Translations under genes and position numbers: made by a program
In this document: piece by piece, positions 19,002 through 27,444 of the stretch
How positions within the stretch are numbered: the stretch's first letter is position 1
Layout of the letters: the number at the start of each line of letters is the position of its first letter
NCBI RefSeq assembly: GCF_900089495.1
Contig: NZ_LT605203.1
Span: 2,663,990-2,712,317 of the forward strand
Length of the DNA stretch: 48,328 bases
From: Thiomonas sp. X19
GTDB taxonomy: Bacteria > Pseudomonadota > Gammaproteobacteria > Burkholderiales > Burkholderiaceae_C
Direction: 5' to 3'
Notes under the pieces: generated by a model
Told to the model about the DNA's origin: nothing
Databases searched by the model: none
The model's input: only the letters and a program-made list of their open reading frames with translations

Positions 19002-21095
19002 TCAAGCGCCGCTGAAGGTCTTGCCCTGCGCCGCCAGTTCGGCCAGCAGCGGCGCGGGTTGCCAGAACTCGGCATCGCCCCCGGGCTGCGCCGCGAACTG
19101 GCGCATGCGCCGCACCACCATGGCGAGGCCGACGCTGTCGGCGTAGCCCATCGGCCCGCCGCGCCAGGCCGGGAAACCGTAGCCGGCCAGGTACACCAAG
19201 TCGATGTCCGAGGCACGTTGCGCGATGCCTTCGGAGAGCAGCCGCGCGCCTTCGTTCACCAAGGCGTAGATGCAACGCTCGACGATCTCGGCGTCGCTGA
19301 AGTGGCGCGGCGTGACGCCAATCTCCTTGCGGTAGCCGAGAATCAGCGCGTCCACTTCGGGGTCTGGCAGCGCATCGCGTTTGCCCGGCTCGTAGCGATA
19401 CCAGCCCGCCCCCGTCTTCTGGCCAAAACGGCCACGCTCGCACAGGCGGTCAGCCAGAGCGGAATACCTCACCGTCGGCTTCTCCACATAGTGCCGTTTG
19501 CGAATCGCCCAGCCGATGTCGTTGCCTGCCAGATCGCCCATGCGGTAAGGCCCCATCGCCATGCCCCAGGTTTCGAGCGCACGGTCCACCTGCTGCGGGC
19601 TCGCGCCCTCCTCCACGAGGAAGTTGGCCATGCGGCCGTAGTGCTCGATCATGCGGTTGCCGATGAAGCCGTCGCACACGCCGGACACCACCGCCGTCTT
19701 GCGGATGGTCTTGGCCACCTTCATCACCGTGGCGAGCACGTCCTTGGCGGTGGCCTTGCCGCGCACCACTTCCAGCAGCTTCATGACGTTGGCGGGGCTG
19801 AAAAAATGCATGCCGATGACGTCTTGCGGGCGCTTGGTGAAACCGGCGATGGCGTCCAGATTCAGGGTCGAGGTGTTGGAAGCGAGAATGGCCCCCGGCC
19901 TGGCCACGGTGTCCAGGCGCTGGAACACATCGCGCTTGACCTCCATGGTCTCGAACACGGCCTCGATGACGAGGTCGCAATCGGCCAGTTGCGCGAAGTC
20001 CAGCGTGGGATGCAGCAGGCCCATGCGTTTGTCCACCTGTTCGGGCTTGAGCTTGCCCTTCTTGGCCGAGTTGTCGTAGTTCTTGTGGATGGTGGCCACG
20101 CCACGGTCCAGCGCCTCCTGCTTGGTTTCAAGCAGGGTGACGGGAATGCCGGCATTCAAAAAATTCATGCTGATGCCGCCACCCATGGTGCCAGCGCCAA
20201 TCACGCCAACCTTGGCGATGGTGCGCGTTGGCGTGTCGGCGGGCACGTCGGGAATCTTGGAGGCTGCACGTTCGGCGAAAAAGGCATGGCGCAGCGCCTG
20301 CGATTCGGGCGTGGCCATCAGCATGGCGAACAGGCCGCGCTCCTGCAGCAAACCTTCGCTGAAGGGCTTGAGCGCGCCGGCCACCGCCTCCACGCATTGC
20401 AGGCGTGCCGGCTCGCGCGGGAATTGCGCCTGCACCATGGTGCGGGTGAACTGGATGAAGGCTTCGGCGTCGGCGTGGTCAATCGCACGCTCGCGCACCT
20501 TGGGCGTGGGCTGCGGCGAGGCCGCCAGCTTGCGCGCGACTTCAGCGGCCGCCGCCACCACGTCCTGCTCGACCACGGCGTCGAACAGCGCGGTTTTCGC
20601 CAGCATCTTGGCCGGCACCGGTTCGCCGGAAACAATCATGTTCATGGCGTTTTCCAGCCCCACGGCGCGCGGAAGGCGCTGGGTGCCGCCTGCACCCGGC
20701 AGCAGCCCGAGCTTGACCTCCGGCAGCGCAACCAGGGCAGAAGCCAGGGCCACGCGGCCATGGCAGCCGAGCGCGAATTCCAGCCCGCCGCCCATGCAGG
20801 TGCCGTTGATGGCTGCAACCACCGGTTTGGCGCAGGCTTCGGCCACGGCAATGACATCGAGCAAATGCGGCGAAGCCATCGCCTCGTGCTTGCCGAATTC
20901 ACGAATGTCCGCGCCGCCGGAAAACATCGCCCCGGCCCCGGTGACGACGATGCCGCGCACCGCAGAGTCGGCGGCGGCGGCGTCGATGGCCTCCACCAGC
21001 AGGCGTCGCTGCTGCCTGCCAAAGCCGTTGACCGGGGGGTTGTCGAGAGTGAGGACGGCGACGTCCCCGAGGCGCGATGCAATGACGCTGCTCAT
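19002..21095 (-). CDS. Bifunctional enoyl-CoA hydratase/3-hydroxyacyl-CoA dehydrogenase
   Basis: A FadB/FadJ-type fusion of 697 aa. Residues 1 to about 190 form the crotonase domain, with MFSGGADIREFGKH, INGTCMGGGLEFALGCHGR and PEVKLGLLPGAGGTQRLPR (Glu106 and Glu126 as the likely catalytic pair). From about 293 the NAD-binding domain starts with KVGVIGAGTMGGGIS, followed by SNTSTLNLDAIAGF, GMHFFSPANVMKLLEVV (catalytic His) and GFIGNRM. The ATG at 21095 has an excellent AGGAGACAG site; about 100 residues of open frame upstream are not family-like. It opens the long leftward operon. The operator-like TTCCGCAATGCAGAA lies about 50 bp upstream. Confidence 0.94.
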   Translation of the reverse strand: MSSVIASRLGDVAVLTLDNPPVNGFGRQQRRLLVEAIDAAAADSAVRGIVVTGAGAMFSGGADIREFGKHEAMASPHLLDVIAVAEACAKPVVAAINGTCMGGGLEFALGCHGRVALASALVALPEVKLGLLPGAGGTQRLPRAVGLENAMNMIVSGEPVPAKMLAKTALFDAVVEQDVVAAAAEVARKLAASPQPTPKVRERAIDHADAEAFIQFTRTMVQAQFPREPARLQCVEAVAGALKPFSEGLLQERGLFAMLMATPESQALRHAFFAERAASKIPDVPADTPTRTIAKVGVIGAGTMGGGISMNFLNAGIPVTLLETKQEALDRGVATIHKNYDNSAKKGKLKPEQVDKRMGLLHPTLDFAQLADCDLVIEAVFETMEVKRDVFQRLDTVARPGAILASNTSTLNLDAIAGFTKRPQDVIGMHFFSPANVMKLLEVVRGKATAKDVLATVMKVAKTIRKTAVVSGVCDGFIGNRMIEHYGRMANFLVEEGASPQQVDRALETWGMAMGPYRMGDLAGNDIGWAIRKRHYVEKPTVRYSALADRLCERGRFGQKTGAGWYRYEPGKRDALPDPEVDALILGYRKEIGVTPRHFSDAEIVERCIYALVNEGARLLSEGIAQRASDIDLVYLAGYGFPAWRGGPMGYADSVGLAMVVRRMRQFAAQPGGDAEFWQPAPLLAELAAQGKTFSGA

Positions 21096-21143
21096 GCTGT
21101 CTCCTGGAATGTGAACGAGCCCGGTGCGATTGCGGACGCTTGA

Positions 21144-21158
21144 TTCCGCAATGCAGAA
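21144..21158. promoter_or_regulatory. IclR-type operator candidate upstream of the fadJ-like gene
   Basis: TTCCGCAATGCAGAA is a 15-bp pseudo-palindrome (6 of 7 arm positions pair) about 50 bp upstream of the fadJ-like ATG and 85 bp upstream of comB. Its first 11 bases are identical to those of the site at 23887-23901 beside the iclR-type gene. A further ATTGCGGA at 21129-21136 pairs with TCCGCAAT at 21145-21152. This matches the general size and symmetry of IclR-family operators. Confidence 0.6.
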
Positions 21159-21242
21159 CTTTGTTTTGAATGCGATCGATGCTAGCCTGCCGACGTTCAC
21201 TTGTAAAGGCGCCAAACGACGCCGCTGCGTCAGGTCAGAATC

Positions 21243-21971
21243 ATGCAAAAAATTCACGTCCTCCTGACGAAGGAGGAACTCGACACCCAGCGCCTGGATG
21301 GCCGCGTGGTCATCGTGCTCGACGTCCTGTTCGCCACCACCTCGGCGCTGGCCGCGCTGCAGGCGGGCGCCAGTGCTGTCATTCCGGCGCTGGACGCCGC
21401 GCACGCACGCAGCATCGCCGCAGGACTGGAGCCGTCAAGCACCATCCTCAGCGGCGAACTCGACGCCGAAACCCTTCCCGGCTTTGCCCACCCCACGCCG
21501 CTTGCGCTGTTGCGCCACGACTTACGCGAACGCATGCTGATCTACAGCACCACGAATGGCACGGTCGCGCTGCACAAGGCTCAAGCTGCCGCACGGGTCT
21601 ACGCCGCAAGCCTGCGCAACGCCCGGGCCACCATCGAGCATGTGCTGCGCGAGCATGCGCACAGCAGCGTGCTGGTGGTCTGCGCCGGCTCAAGCGGGCA
21701 GTTCAATCTGGAAGATTTTTACGGCGCCGGCCTGCTCGTGTCCTGTCTGCAGCAGGCGCCGGGCGTGCGCAGTTTTTCGGACGCGGCGCTGGCCGCCGCA
21801 GCCCTGCACCAAGGCAGCGACGCCCTGCGCAGCCTGCGCGATTCGCGCGTCGGACGGCTGATGACGTCGCGCCACCTCGACGCCGAAGTGGAGTACGCGG
21901 CCCAGCCGCACGCGGATGACGTGGTTGCACGCCTGGTGGACGGCCGTCTGGTGCGCGTGCCTTCACCTTGA
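21243..21971 (+). CDS. comB: 2-phosphosulfolactate phosphatase family protein (ComB)
   Basis: The 242-aa product belongs to the ComB family, named for 2-phosphosulfolactate phosphatase of coenzyme M biosynthesis but also found in many bacteria without that pathway. Visible family features are VVIVLDVLFATTSALAALQAGA near the N-terminus, LIYSTTNGTVAL, and CAGSSGQFNLEDFYGAGLLV. The ATG at 21243 is preceded by AGGT-like sequence. It is divergent from the fadJ-like gene and 13 bp upstream of the hydrolase gene. Other coenzyme M genes are not seen, so the true substrate here is unknown; an unrelated phosphatase role is likely. Confidence 0.82.
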   Translation: MQKIHVLLTKEELDTQRLDGRVVIVLDVLFATTSALAALQAGASAVIPALDAAHARSIAAGLEPSSTILSGELDAETLPGFAHPTPLALLRHDLRERMLIYSTTNGTVALHKAQAAARVYAASLRNARATIEHVLREHAHSSVLVVCAGSSGQFNLEDFYGAGLLVSCLQQAPGVRSFSDAALAAAALHQGSDALRSLRDSRVGRLMTSRHLDAEVEYAAQPHADDVVARLVDGRLVRVPSP

Positions 21972-21984
21972 ACGGGAGCCCAAC

Positions 21985-22875
21985 ATGCTGCAACACCATG
22001 ACGCGACGCTGCCCAGCGGCATCCGCCTGCACGCCGCGAGCGCGGGGGAGCAGGGCAAGCCCTTGATGCTGTTCGTCCATGGCTTCCCCGAATGCTGGGC
22101 GGCGTGGCAGGCGCAACTCGTGGCCTTCGGCCGCGATCATTTCGCTCTGGCGCCAGACCTGCGCGGCTACAACCTCTCGGACAAGCCGCAGGGTGTCGCC
22201 GCCTACCGGGTGCAACCGTTGATGGACGACCTGCTCGGCCTGATGCAGCACTTCGGCTATGCGCAATGCGTGCTGGTCGCGCACGACTGGGGTGGCGCGG
22301 TGGCCTGGAGCCTGGCGGCACGCCAGCCGCAAAGCATCTCGCGCCTGGTCATCCTCAACTCGCCCCACCCCATCCCCTTTGCCCGCGCCCTCACCCATGA
22401 CCCGGCGCAGCAGGCCGCGAGCCGCTACATGCTGCGCTTGCGCGAGAGCGGCGCGGCCGAGTTGTTGCTGCGCGACGATTGCCAGCGCCTGCTCGCCCTG
22501 TTCCGCCATCCCGTGACGGGGCAGGTGGTGCTGACCGAGGCCGAGATCGCGCTCTACAAGCAAGCCTGGCTACGACCCGGAGCGATGGAGGCGATGCTCA
22601 ACTACTACCGCGCCTCGCCCTTGGTGCCACCCACGCCGACACAAGCGGGCGCAGCAGGATTGAAGCTGGAGCCGAAAGACTTTCTCGTGCCCATGCCCAC
22701 CCTGGTGATCTGGGGCGAGCAGGACCATGCCCTGCTGCCCGCGCTGCTCGACGGGCTGGACGCCGTCGTGCCCGATCTGCGCATCCACCGCGTGCCGGGC
22801 GCTTCGCACTGGGTGGTGCATGAGCAGCCGGAGGAAGTCGAGACGGCGATCCGCGCGTTTCTGGACGCGGCTTGA
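21985..22875 (+). CDS. Alpha/beta hydrolase, epoxide-hydrolase-like
   Basis: The 296-aa product has the alpha/beta-hydrolase layout. The oxyanion motif is HGFPECWAAW (His32-Pro35), the nucleophile elbow AHDWGGAVAW places Asp101 as nucleophile, and the likely catalytic His is in GASHWVVHEQPEE (about 275). An Asp nucleophile with HGxP points to epoxide hydrolases or dehalogenases rather than Ser esterases. The ATG at 21985 follows a GGGAG site; an upstream in-frame start at 21916 would overlap comB. It is the second gene of a two-gene unit with comB and converges on the iclR-type gene. The substrate is unknown. Confidence 0.88.
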   Translation: MLQHHDATLPSGIRLHAASAGEQGKPLMLFVHGFPECWAAWQAQLVAFGRDHFALAPDLRGYNLSDKPQGVAAYRVQPLMDDLLGLMQHFGYAQCVLVAHDWGGAVAWSLAARQPQSISRLVILNSPHPIPFARALTHDPAQQAASRYMLRLRESGAAELLLRDDCQRLLALFRHPVTGQVVLTEAEIALYKQAWLRPGAMEAMLNYYRASPLVPPTPTQAGAAGLKLEPKDFLVPMPTLVIWGEQDHALLPALLDGLDAVVPDLRIHRVPGASHWVVHEQPEEVETAIRAFLDAA

Positions 22876-22957
22876 GGGACGGCACGGCAGGGCGAAGACG
22901 CGCGAAGACCCCGGCGCCTGGCTCGAAACATCCGCGACGGTTGGCAGCGAACGCTGT

Positions 22958-23782
22958 TCAGCGCATGATCAGCCGTTCCAGTTGCTGCACCATCGCCATC
23001 AGTTTCGGCCTGACCTCGTCGAGCAGGAAGGCGGGGGACAACTGGAATGCCGGGCCGCCGCAGTTGATGGCCATCAGCGGCATGCCACCGCCGGGGTCGA
23101 AGCCCACGGCGATGGCGTTCACGTCAGGCTGCCAGTCGCCGAAGGAGCAAGCCACGCCCAGACTGCGGTAGTCGTCCAGCGCCTTGTCGATGCCGCGCTT
23201 GAGCGCCGGCCAGGCCAGGCCGTCGAGTGCGGCCAAGTCGTCGTAGACCGCGGCGCGTTCGCGCTCGCCCACCACGGCGAGGTAGGCGCGGCCCATCGCC
23301 GTGGTGGCAATGGGGATGCGCGAGCCCACGTCCAAACTCAGGGTCAGCGCCGAGGCGCTGCGGCAGTTCTCCACATAGATCAGCGACAGGCGGTCGCGTG
23401 TACCCAGCGACACCATGGCCTTGGACGCATCGGCCAGTTCCTGCATCAAGGGCCTCGCCACCTGGCGCACATCCATGCGCGCCAGCACCGTGCTGCCCAG
23501 CGACAAAGTGGCCGTGCCCAGGCGGTACTTGCCGCTGTCCTCGTCTTGCGCGAGGTAGCCCAGGCGCGTGAGGGTGTAGGTCAGGCGCGAGACGGTGGAC
23601 TTGGGCAGCTTGCAGCGCTGCGCAATTTCCAGATTGCCCAAGGCCTTGTCGCGCGAGCGAAAGCTGGACAACACCTCCAGGCCCCGCGCCAGCGCGGTGA
23701 CGAATTGGCGGTCGTCTTTCGCGTCTGGGCTGAGCTTGCCAGTCGGCATGGGCTGTGACGGCTTGGGAATGGACGTTTTCAT
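22958..23782 (-). CDS. IclR-family transcriptional regulator
   Basis: A 274-aa regulator. The winged helix-turn-helix lies at about residues 25-90 (VTALARGLEVLSSFRSRDKA, LPKSTVSRLTYTLTRLGYL, GKYRLG), and the effector-binding domain follows to the end (DVGSRIPIATTAMGRAYLAV is its usual core). The ATG at 23782 is chosen because sequence upstream in frame is not family-like. It is divergent from the acyl-CoA dehydrogenase operon, and a palindromic operator candidate (23877-23901) lies between them; a second copy sits before the fadJ-like gene. It therefore probably controls both operons in response to a pathway metabolite. Confidence 0.92.
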   Translation of the reverse strand: MKTSIPKPSQPMPTGKLSPDAKDDRQFVTALARGLEVLSSFRSRDKALGNLEIAQRCKLPKSTVSRLTYTLTRLGYLAQDEDSGKYRLGTATLSLGSTVLARMDVRQVARPLMQELADASKAMVSLGTRDRLSLIYVENCRSASALTLSLDVGSRIPIATTAMGRAYLAVVGERERAAVYDDLAALDGLAWPALKRGIDKALDDYRSLGVACSFGDWQPDVNAIAVGFDPGGGMPLMAINCGGPAFQLSPAFLLDEVRPKLMAMVQQLERLIMR

Positions 23783-23876
23783 GGTCGGGGCGAAGTCTCG
23801 ATGCTTGCTGCGAAGGTGGCGCCTGGCGAGGCTTGACAGCCCACCCGGCACGCCGAACAATCGCCACCATATTTCA

Positions 23877-23901
23877 CGGAACGAAATTCCGCAATGCGGT
23901 T
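23877..23901. promoter_or_regulatory. Overlapping palindromes, IclR-type operator candidate
   Basis: CGGAA-5 bp-TTCCG spans 23877-23891 and overlaps TTCCGCAATGCGGTT at 23887-23901 (inner palindrome CCGCA-A-TGCGG perfect). They lie in the 172-bp gap between the divergent iclR-type gene and the acyl-CoA dehydrogenase at 23955. The motif TTCCGCAATGC recurs at 21144. The location suits both autoregulation and control of the rightward operon. Confidence 0.65.
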
Positions 23902-23954
23902 TTACAGTCAATCGGTTTTTGTCAGTTTTCCCCCACCCGGCATGCAATCCGCAC

Positions 23955-25133
23955 ATGGATATCGACCTGACTCCTGAGCACGCCGCTTTCCGCACCGAAG
24001 TGCGCGCCTTTTTAGACACGGCCCTGCCAGGCGATATTCGCCGCAAGGTGTTGTGCGGCTCGCGTCTGGAGAAAGACGATTTCGTGCGCTGGCAACGCAT
24101 CCTGCATGCCCATGGCTGGGCCGCGCCGAATTGGCCGGAACAATGCGGCGGCACCGGCTGGAGCGCTGTCCAGCAGGTCCTGTTCGACGAGGAATGCGCC
24201 CTCGCCGGTGCGCCGCGGCAACTGCCCTTCGGTCTGAAGATGCTGGCCCCGGTGCTGCTGCGCTTCGGCAGCGAAGCCCAGCGCCAGACCCTGCTGCCCG
24301 ACATTGCCAGCGGTGCCGTGTGGTGGTGCCAGGGCTATTCCGAGCCGGGTTCCGGCTCGGACCTGGCCTCGCTCAAGACCCGTGCGCTGCGCGACGGCGA
24401 CGACTACATCGTCACCGGCCAGAAAACATGGACCACGCTGGGCCAATATGCCGACTGGATTTTTTGCCTGGTGCGCACCGACGCCACGGCCCAGCAACAG
24501 CAAGGCATTTCCTTCCTGCTCATCGACATGCGCGCGCCCGGCGTCACGGTGCGCCCCATCATCACCCTGGACGGCGAGCACGAGGTCAACGAGGTCTGGT
24601 TCGACGCCGTGCGCGTGCCCGTGGCCAACCGCGTCGGCGAAGAGAACCAGGGCTGGACCATCGCCAAATATCTGCTCGGTCACGAGCGCAGCAATATTGC
24701 CGGCGTGGGCATCGCCAAGCGGGAGCTGGCACGCCTGAAGGACATCGTCGCCCGGGCCGACGCCAACGGTCGACGCCTGCGCGGGGATGCGCTGTTTGCG
24801 GTGCGCGTCGCCCAGGTCGAGATCGACCTGCTGGCGCTGGAAGCGACGCAACTGCGCATGCTGCAACGCGATGGCCCGCCAGGGCCGGAAAGCTCCATGC
24901 TCAAGGTGCTGGGCAGCGAGCTGCAGCAGCGCCTGTCCGAACTGCTGATGCACGCCGCGGGCCAGCGCGCCCTGCCCTTTGGGCTTGCCGCCGAAGGCGC
25001 GGATGCGCCCGGGACTGAAAACCAGGGTGATGAACTGCTCGCCGCGCAATACGCCAACTGGCGCAAGCTCTCCATCTTCGGCGGCAGCAACGAAATCCAG
25101 AAAAACATCCTGACCCGTGCTTTAGGTTTGTGA
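23955..25133 (+). CDS. Acyl-CoA dehydrogenase (first of a pair)
   Basis: A 392-aa FAD-dependent acyl-CoA dehydrogenase. Motifs in order are AAPNWPEQCGGTGWS, YSEPGSGSDLASLKTRA, GQKTWTTLGQYADWIFCLVRT, EVWFDAVRVPVANRVGEENQGWTIAK and the C-terminal WRKLSIFGGSNEIQKNIL. The ATG at 23955 has no obvious Shine-Dalgarno sequence but is the only start that matches the family N-terminus (MDIDLTPEHAAFRTEVR). It opens the rightward operon downstream of the IclR-type operator. The gene 10 bp downstream encodes a second, shorter paralogue; such pairs often form heteromeric enzymes on bulky or cyclic acyl-CoAs, which is inference here. Confidence 0.93.
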   Translation: MDIDLTPEHAAFRTEVRAFLDTALPGDIRRKVLCGSRLEKDDFVRWQRILHAHGWAAPNWPEQCGGTGWSAVQQVLFDEECALAGAPRQLPFGLKMLAPVLLRFGSEAQRQTLLPDIASGAVWWCQGYSEPGSGSDLASLKTRALRDGDDYIVTGQKTWTTLGQYADWIFCLVRTDATAQQQQGISFLLIDMRAPGVTVRPIITLDGEHEVNEVWFDAVRVPVANRVGEENQGWTIAKYLLGHERSNIAGVGIAKRELARLKDIVARADANGRRLRGDALFAVRVAQVEIDLLALEATQLRMLQRDGPPGPESSMLKVLGSELQQRLSELLMHAAGQRALPFGLAAEGADAPGTENQGDELLAAQYANWRKLSIFGGSNEIQKNILTRALGL

Positions 25134-25143
25134 AGGAAACCTC

Positions 25144-26268
25144 ATGCAGTGGCAATCCACCGATGAACAAGGCCAACTGGCCGACGCGCTGCGCCGCTTC
25201 ATCCAGTGCGACTACGGCTTCGAGCAACGCCGCGCCCTGGCCGCCGGCAAAGGCTTCAGCCCGCAAGCCTGGGCCACTCTGGCCGAACTCGGCATCACCG
25301 CCATGCTCGTGCCCGAAGCCCACGGCGGCCTGAACGCAAGTCTGCAGGACGGCCTGCATGCCTTGCAGACCCTGGCCCCCGCGCTGCCGCTGGAGCCGGT
25401 GCTGGCCAGCAGTCTGCTGGCTACGCGACTGTTCGCCTCCAGCGAGGGCAGCGCAGCTGCGCAAACCTGGCTGCCGAGCATGGCCGCAGGCCAGGCTATC
25501 GCCACCCCGGCGGTGTTCGAGCCGGGCAACGGCTTCGACGCCGAGCGGCCCCGCACCACGGCCACGCGGCATGCCGATGGCTGGCGGCTCGACGGTGCCA
25601 AGACCCTGGTGCTGCAAGCGCAAATCGCCGATGTCTTGCTGGTGTCGGCGCGCGCCGACGACGCGGCCGTCGCCTGGTTTGCCGTGCCCACAAGCAGCCG
25701 CGGCGTCAGCCTGCGCCCCTATGCCCTGCTCGACGCCCAGCGCGCCGCCGACGTGAAGCTGGATGGCGTGCAGCTTGCAGCCGACGCCCGCATCGACCCG
25801 GCCGGCCAGGGCATGGCGATGGGCGAAGACTTGCGCGCCTTGTGGCTGGCGGCGCTGTGCGCCGAGGGCGTCGGTCTTTTGCAGGCCACCCTGGATGCCA
25901 CCGTGGCCTATCTCAACACCCGCCAGCAATTCGGCCAGCCCATCGGCCGCTTTCAGGTGCTGCAGCACCGCGCCGTGGACATGTGGATGGAGGTGGAGCA
26001 GGCGCGCTCCATGGCTTTGCTCGCCGCCGAGGTTTGCGCCCACGGCGATGCCATGCACCGCGCCCGCATGCTCGCCGCCGCCAAGGCGCGCGTCGGCCAG
26101 GCCTGTCGCTTCGTCTCGCAGCAGGCGGTGCAATTGCATGGCGGCATGGGCATGACCGACGAGATGCAGGTGAGTCACTGGTTCAAGCGCCTGACCACCA
26201 TCGAACTCTGGCTGGGCGACAGCGATGCCCAGTTGCAGCATGTCGCCCGCGGCCTGCTCGCCGCCTGA
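25144..26268 (+). CDS. Acyl-CoA dehydrogenase (second of a pair)
   Basis: A 374-aa paralogue of the previous gene, in the shorter and more divergent branch. Family features include LGITAMLVPEAHGGLNAS, an unusually variable middle (ADGWRLDGAKTLVLQAQIADVLLV), TRQQFGQPIGRFQVLQHRAVDM and VQLHGGMGMTDEMQVSHWFKRL. The ATG at 25144 has an AAGGAA site and is 10 bp after the preceding stop. The SEPGSGSD-type loop of active dehydrogenases is replaced by FEPGNGFDAE, so this may be a non-catalytic or altered partner subunit of the first enzyme. Confidence 0.9.
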   Translation: MQWQSTDEQGQLADALRRFIQCDYGFEQRRALAAGKGFSPQAWATLAELGITAMLVPEAHGGLNASLQDGLHALQTLAPALPLEPVLASSLLATRLFASSEGSAAAQTWLPSMAAGQAIATPAVFEPGNGFDAERPRTTATRHADGWRLDGAKTLVLQAQIADVLLVSARADDAAVAWFAVPTSSRGVSLRPYALLDAQRAADVKLDGVQLAADARIDPAGQGMAMGEDLRALWLAALCAEGVGLLQATLDATVAYLNTRQQFGQPIGRFQVLQHRAVDMWMEVEQARSMALLAAEVCAHGDAMHRARMLAAAKARVGQACRFVSQQAVQLHGGMGMTDEMQVSHWFKRLTTIELWLGDSDAQLQHVARGLLAA

Positions 26269-26287
26269 CCCTTTCAGGAGAACACGC

Positions 26288-27406
26288 ATGCCTGCACGCC
26301 ATGCCCGCGCCGTGGTTTGCCGTGGCCCGGAACGCGCTTTTGAAGTCGAGACCATTCGCGTCGAGCCACCGCGCCGCAACGAAGTCACCATCCGCCTCGC
26401 CGCCTGCGGCGTGTGCCACAGCGATCTCTCGGCCACCAACGGCACCATTCCCATGGCGCCGCCCCTGGTGCTGGGGCATGAAGGCGCCGGAATCGTGGTC
26501 GAGGTCGGCGAAGGCGCGACTGAATTCGCCGTTGGCGATTCCGTGGTGAGTTCCTTCGTCAGCATGTGCGGGCATTGCCGCTATTGCCAGACCGGCAGGC
26601 CGCAACTGTGCGACCAGGCCGCCCGGGCGCTGACCACCCTGCCCGACGGCACGGTGCGCACGTTCGACGCTGCCGGCCAGCCGCTGTCGGTGTTTTCCGG
26701 TTGCGGCGTGATGGCCGAATACGCCACGCTGCACGTGGACAACGTGGTGAAGATCGATGCCGCCATGCCGCTGGAGCCGGCCTGCCTGATTGCCTGCGGC
26801 GTAATGACCGGGGTGGGCGCGGCGTTCAACACCGCGCGGGTGCAGGCCGGATCGACGGTGGCCGTGTTCGGCTGCGGCGGCGTCGGCCTGAGCGCCATCC
26901 AGGGCTGCGCCATCGCCGGGGCCGCCAGCATCATCGCGGTGGACACCATGGCCCACAAGCTCGAATTCGCGCGCCTGTTCGGCGCCAACCACACCGTGGA
27001 TGCCAGCGTCGAACCCCATGCGGTCAAGGCCATCAAGCGGCTGAGCGATGGCGGCGTGGACTATGCGTTTGAATGCGTCGGCCTCGGCACGCTCGCCGCG
27101 CAGGCCTATGGCAGCCTGCGCAAAGGCGGCACGGCCGTGGTGGTGGGCGTGGCCGCCCAGACTGATACCACCAGCGTGCGCACCGCCAGCCTCACCTTCG
27201 AGGAGAAGACCCTCACCGGCAGCTATTACGGCTCGGCACGGCCGCGACAAGACTTTCCCCGGCTCATTGCGCTGTACCGCGCCGGACGCCTGAAACTCGA
27301 TGAACTCATCACCCAGCGCTATCGGCTGGACCAAGCCGCGCAAGCCTTCGCCGACCTGCAGGCCGGGCGCAATGCCCGCGGCGTCATCGTGTTCGATCCA
27401 GCCTGA
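26288..27406 (+). CDS. Zinc-dependent alcohol dehydrogenase
   Basis: A 372-aa class III-like medium-chain dehydrogenase that oxidises an alcohol with NAD(P). The catalytic zinc region is ACGVCHSDLSATNG (Cys43) with GHEGAG (His64-Glu65). The structural zinc site is Cys94, Cys97, Cys100 and Cys108 in CGHCRYCQTGRPQLC. The nucleotide fold shows VAVFGCGGVGLSAIQG. The ATG at 26288 follows an AGGAG site, 19 bp after the previous stop. In this operon it could oxidise a hydroxyl group of the imported substrate before or during CoA-thioester degradation. Confidence 0.93.
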   Translation: MPARHARAVVCRGPERAFEVETIRVEPPRRNEVTIRLAACGVCHSDLSATNGTIPMAPPLVLGHEGAGIVVEVGEGATEFAVGDSVVSSFVSMCGHCRYCQTGRPQLCDQAARALTTLPDGTVRTFDAAGQPLSVFSGCGVMAEYATLHVDNVVKIDAAMPLEPACLIACGVMTGVGAAFNTARVQAGSTVAVFGCGGVGLSAIQGCAIAGAASIIAVDTMAHKLEFARLFGANHTVDASVEPHAVKAIKRLSDGGVDYAFECVGLGTLAAQAYGSLRKGGTAVVVGVAAQTDTTSVRTASLTFEEKTLTGSYYGSARPRQDFPRLIALYRAGRLKLDELITQRYRLDQAAQAFADLQAGRNARGVIVFDPA

Positions 27407-27444
27407 ACGGCACGCCCTTCCTGACACTCTCGAACGGATTGGCC

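Noticed and set aside
18897..21143. 748-codon open frame on the plus strand
   Set aside because: It is the complement of the fadJ-like gene; the translation is rich in Arg, His, Gly and Ala without family motifs, as usual for antisense frames in GC-rich DNA.
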